Positions 60,678-64,000 of a DNA stretch of 64,000 bases are shown in pieces. Numbering within the stretch: position 1 is the first letter of the stretch; the number at the start of each line of letters is the position of its first letter. The DNA is taken from assembly GCA_021234155.1 (NCBI GenBank), contig JAJEKV010000047.1, forward strand, positions 10,974,201 through 11,038,200, given 5' to 3'. A program made the translations under genes and the position numbers. Source of the DNA: Isoetes taiwanensis (lineage: Eukaryota > Streptophyta > Lycopodiopsida > Isoetales > Isoetaceae). Under the pieces are notes generated by a model. That model searched no databases, was not told the DNA's origin, and saw nothing but the letters and a program-made list of their open reading frames with translations.

Positions 60678-61392
60678 TCAGCATATCGGCATCTCCCCTG
60701 TGATGATCAAATCATCAACATACAAAACCACAACGCACATTCGGCCTTCATGTGATTTGTAATAAAGATTGGGGTCTTTGACTGCTTTGAACCCCTGCTC
60801 AAGAAAGAAAGCATTAATTTTTGCATGCCAACATCTTGGAGCCTGCTTCAAGCCATAAATGCTTTTCTTCAAATGACAAACCAGTTGCTCCTTCCCTTGA
60901 ACAACAAATCCTGGAGGTTGAGTCATATATACCTCTTCCTCCAAATCACCATTCAAAAAAGCAGACTTAATGTCCATTTGAAACATTAACCAACCTTTCA
61001 TTGCAGCAAGAGCTATCACTCATTGCAGCAAGAGCTATCACTGATCTAATAGTGGACATTCTGGCTACGGGAGCAAAGACTTCATCATAGTCTAAGCCTT
61101 TTTTCTGTGCAAAACCCTTGGCTACAAATCTAGCTTTGTGCTTTGACACTGTCCCATCAGCATGAAATTTGGTTCTAAACACCCATTTACAGCCAATAAC
61201 GTGCTTATCAGCTGGGAGTTCAACCAATTCCCATGTGCCTTGCTTAAGCAATTGAGAGTATTCTTCTTCCATTGCATGCTGCCACTGTGGATCACTAGCT
61301 GCTTCATGAAAGGCTTGTGGATCAACATGATCCTGGACCTTTGCCATTAAGGCAAGGTTACACGATCCATTAGACTTCTCCTGTTTCTCCAT
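60678..61392 (-). pseudogene. copia reverse transcriptase
   Basis: WQHAMEEEYSQLLKQGTWEL opens the domain, then CKWVFRTKFHADGTVSKHKA, GFAQKKGLDYDEVFAPVARM, DIKSAFLNGDLEEEVYM, SIYGLKQAPRCWH and VVLYVDDLIITGE with the YVDD catalytic motif. The frame is broken between VIALAAM and KGWLMFQM by a perfect 22-bp tandem duplication (60999-61020 and 61021-61042). The duplication shifts the frame by one base; each side is otherwise well preserved. Confidence 0.9.
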
Positions 61393-61976
61393 CAGACGTG
61401 CTGATCTCCTAGGTTCAACAACAGGTACAACAGGTCTTTGCGAACCGGTTCTGCAACAATTTGTTTCTCCTTGAGACGTGCTGATCTCCTAGGTTCAACA
61501 ACAGGAGGTATAGCAGGTGCTACAATAGGTGCTGTAACAGGTGCTGGATCAGGTGCTACAGTACCTTCATGTGTGCTGGATTCCCCCTGAAAAGAACCAA
61601 CCTGCTCATGGACCATAGGGCGAGTGGGATTGGGATCATCCCGTGCCACTACTTCAGGCAAATGTGAGTTCACTGGAGAAACCACGAGAGAGGGAGAGAA
61701 AGGTCTACCAGCAGCTGCTATCAGATCTCCAACATCCAAGCTGATGTCATTGTGAACTGCAGGAGAATCACTTGAAGATATACCATCATACACAGCATCT
61801 TCAACGAACTGAACTGACCTGCTTACAATAACCTGCTTGTTGGAAGGATCATACAACTTGTAACCTTTCTGATTTTCTGGATACCCAATGAATATGGCTT
61901 TGACAACCCTAGGTATGGAAGCATAAGCCAAGCATCCAAACAACCTCAAATGAGACAACCTGGTTTCATTCTCCAA
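61393..61976 (-). pseudogene. copia integrase C-terminal and linker region
   Basis: LRLFGCLAYASIPR, KAIFIGYPENQKGYKLYDP and VIVSRSVQFVEDAVY form the integrase end, followed by a Pro/Val-rich linker and RRSARLKEKQI before the RT. An 18-bp-plus direct repeat (GAGACGTGCTGATCTCCTAG) occurs at 61393 and 61470 on the plus strand. Confidence 0.8.
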
Positions 61977-61992
61977 AACGCTTCATAAGGAG

Positions 61993-62652
61993 TCACATCC
62001 TGGACTGCCTTAGTAGGCGACCTATTTGCCAAATATCTTTGCCACTAACTCGCCTCTCCCAAAAAGATTCAGGCAGTTGCTTGTGACTCATCATAGATCT
62101 TGCCAAATCAAGCAAAGATCTATTCCTCCTTTCAGCTACACCATTTTGTGGATGAGCATAAGGAATGATTAACTGTCTTTCAATACCTTCTTCCATGAGA
62201 AACTCATCAAAGGCATTAGAAACATATTCACCTCCATTGTCACTTCTCAACTTTTTTATTACTAACCCTGTCTGCTTTTCAACTGCTGCTTTGAAGGCCT
62301 TGAACTTGCCAAGCACCTCAGATTTGTAGTGCAAAGTATACACCCAAGTGTACCTACTGAAATCATCAATCAGGGTCAAGAAATACCTCTTTCCACCTAG
62401 CGAAACATCAGGCATATAGCACAAATCAGAATGCAGCAGCTCAAGGGGTTGAGTTGCTCGATGAATAGCCTGCTGTGGAAAAGGCTGTTGAGGTTGCTTT
62501 CCGAGATGGCATGCAGCACACTCAAGCTTGACACATTTTAGAGAGGGAATACCGGTAACCATCTTGTTCTTGTACAAAGCATGTACAGCAGTGCCTCCAA
62601 CATGACCAAAACGAGCATGCCACGGATGCTCGCCAGCCAAATCAAAGCACAT
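61993..62652 (-). pseudogene. copia GAG-pre-integrase and integrase core
   Basis: HARFGHVGGTAVHAL and CAACHLGKQPQQPFP form the HHCC zinc motif. The catalytic core follows: LLHSDLCYMP (first Asp), YFLTLIDDFSRYTWVY, KLRSDNGGEYVSNAF (second Asp) and HPQNGVAERRNRSLLDLARS (Glu). The core reads open for over 200 codons; a frame change follows SFWERR near 62050. Confidence 0.9.
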
Positions 62653-62917
62653 ACAAGACCATGGCCGGTTTTATGAACTCGAACCATCAAAGATATACAA
62701 GCCATTCTCAGAAGGCCCATCGTGCCATGAAGCGCAAACTTTTCAAGTCAATTCCTTCAAGTGGATTCCCGCCAAAGAGATAGGCTTTGCCATTTCGAGA
62801 ACAATGTGATGGCTCGCTTTATCAAATTCACAGCAGACATGATATTAGATCGTAATCCGGGAGCAAACATGACATTCCTCACCTTACTAACTACATCACG
62901 TCCATGCAATTGAAAAG

Positions 62918-63271
62918 CTACAATCCCCTTTCCGTGATAGGAAGAGAATATCCATCACCCATCTTCACATCACCTCCCGATCGAGGTTCAAGTTCGTAAA
63001 ACACATCGAATCTCCGTGAAGATGAACCGTGGGCTCCCGAGTCCAAAATCCAATCCTTCCGTAAAGGTGCTGGCCATCTGCCGCAAGATTCGGGATATTC
63101 AAAGATCAAAAAAGTGGCACACGCAAGCACTTGTCTCTCCCTTAGATTTGACTGATGTGCTTCTCGTGTCACTATCCTTTGAGCTTTTCTTCTCCTTCTT
63201 ACAACCGAATCAGAGTGACCCTTTTCACCACAATTCCAAAGACTTGAACTCCTTGGATTTCTTACCTTCAT
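62918..63271 (-). pseudogene. copia zinc knuckle and aspartic protease
   Basis: WNCGEKGHSDSVV resembles the CCHC knuckle (first Cys pair partly lost). DWILDSGAHGSSSRR carries the DSGA active site, followed by FYELEPRSGGDVKMGDG. Confidence 0.75.
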
Positions 63272-63998
63272 ACTTCACATTTTTCGACTTCCTAGAGTCT
63301 TTGCTATCAAAGCAAACTTCTTCTGGTGTGGTGTCCCCGAGAAGTAGACACAAAATTAGCATGGTCCACTCTCCCATCCCTTTGCTTACGCACCAACTCC
63401 TCTTGTTGTTGCAAAAGAGAATGGTTACTTTGGCTATATCAATCTTCTCCTTGTACCGATCTTGAAGAGATAATATCATCACGAAGGAGGAAGACCAACC
63501 AAGATATCTTGAATCAGTTGTTTTTCGGACATCACTCCACCAGCTGACCATGTAATCCAAGCGCCATTGCTTCATCCGAGTAAGGTATCTTTGATGTGAT
63601 TTGAAATCACCTAATTGGGCATGTCTCATTTTGTTCGATCAAAGCATTTGGGTAGCCATACCCTTGCTATCAAGAGACTTCTCCAAATGAGACCACATCT
63701 CCTTAAACTCAAGTAAAATGGTTGATTTCATGACCAATTGTCTCTTCAATAACATTTTGACAAGAGCACAAGCTTTTCGGTTTTACCCCGCCAAAGATCA
63801 CGCTAACTTGGTGCCGATAAACTCTTTATCAAACACCGCTCCCATATCACTAAATATCAAATAATTCACCATGAACTTCTTCCAAGCATGGTAATTATTA
63901 TTAGTGAGCTTCGCATTCTGTGAGAACTTGAATGGATCCATGAATTTCTCCGCTTTTCGTGACAAAAAAGATGGTTGAGAAAACAAATTCGTCACCAA
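63225..63998 (-). pseudogene. copia Gag (UBN2-like) region
   Basis: Near the window end the frame reads FSQNAKLTNNNYHAWKKFMV, the opening of copia Gag (L...NY..W...M). After an interrupted stretch (63630-63797) comes HAQLGDFKSHQRYLTRMKQW and an Arg/Lys-rich end. The true start lies outside or close to 63941. Confidence 0.7.
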
Positions 63999-64000
63999 AC

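Larger units (their letters stand above)
59697..64000 (-). mobile_element. Ty1/copia retrotransposon, internal region, continues past window
   Basis: Gag, protease, integrase, RT and RNase H follow each other on the minus strand in the copia order (integrase before RT). The 5' LTR and gag start lie beyond 64000. Individual domains are listed separately. Several frame breaks show the copy is not autonomous. Confidence 0.9.

Overview
The window is nuclear DNA of a land plant, dense in decayed transposable elements. Plant origin rests on three things. There is an intact 18-exon condensin gene (CAP-D2) with a plant-type start. There is an eight-cysteine lipid-transfer protein with an intron five bases after the last Cys codon. 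There is a decayed CNX1 copy with the plant domain order, E then G. The mix of multi-exon genes, Ty3/gypsy, Ty1/copia, LINE and hAT relics and little-studied DDE-like families suggests a fern or another TE-rich non-model plant. The fern guess is inference from remembered resemblances; no search was run.

Layout. 1-5.5 kb: microsatellite and remains of two LINE insertions sharing a 3' end with TTCTA-type tails. 5.95-6.7 kb: nsLTP gene. 10.3-12.1 kb: gypsy integrase end with chromodomain and LTR start, plus strand. 13.3-18.6 kb: a hAT transposase and an unusual DDE-like transposase (family A), each split onto both strands in a way that one inversion of about 1.7 kb would explain. 20-21.4 kb: unrecognised split coding sequence. 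23.3-26.3 kb: a second uncommon DDE-like transposase relic (family B). 26.8-27.9 kb: palindromic and tandem repeats. 28.3-31.4 kb: frame-damaged Ulp1-like (C48) protease gene with a RING-like exon. 33.0-40.5 kb: CAP-D2, with an E2F-like site just upstream of the start. 42.6-44.3 kb: CNX1 pseudogene. 45.0-46.5 kb: DUF4283-type Gag-like relic. 49.0-49.1 kb: a 54-bp-arm hairpin. 50.1-50.9 kb: START/polyketide-cyclase-like pseudogene. 52.2-54.0 kb: gypsy relic, minus strand. 55.2-56.1 kb: tyrosine-recombinase relic. 57.4-59.35 kb: another gypsy, into which a copia element (59.35 kb to beyond the window end) is inserted.

Only CAP-D2 and the nsLTP look like functional host genes. CAP-D2 is the non-SMC HEAT subunit of condensin I (mitotic chromosome compaction). 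The nsLTP is a small secreted lipid carrier. They are unrelated and 27 kb apart. Most remaining recognised coding sequence is mobile-element debris or pseudogene. Candidates for new biology are the two DDE-like families, the tyrosine recombinase, the fresh hairpin and the putative inversion.
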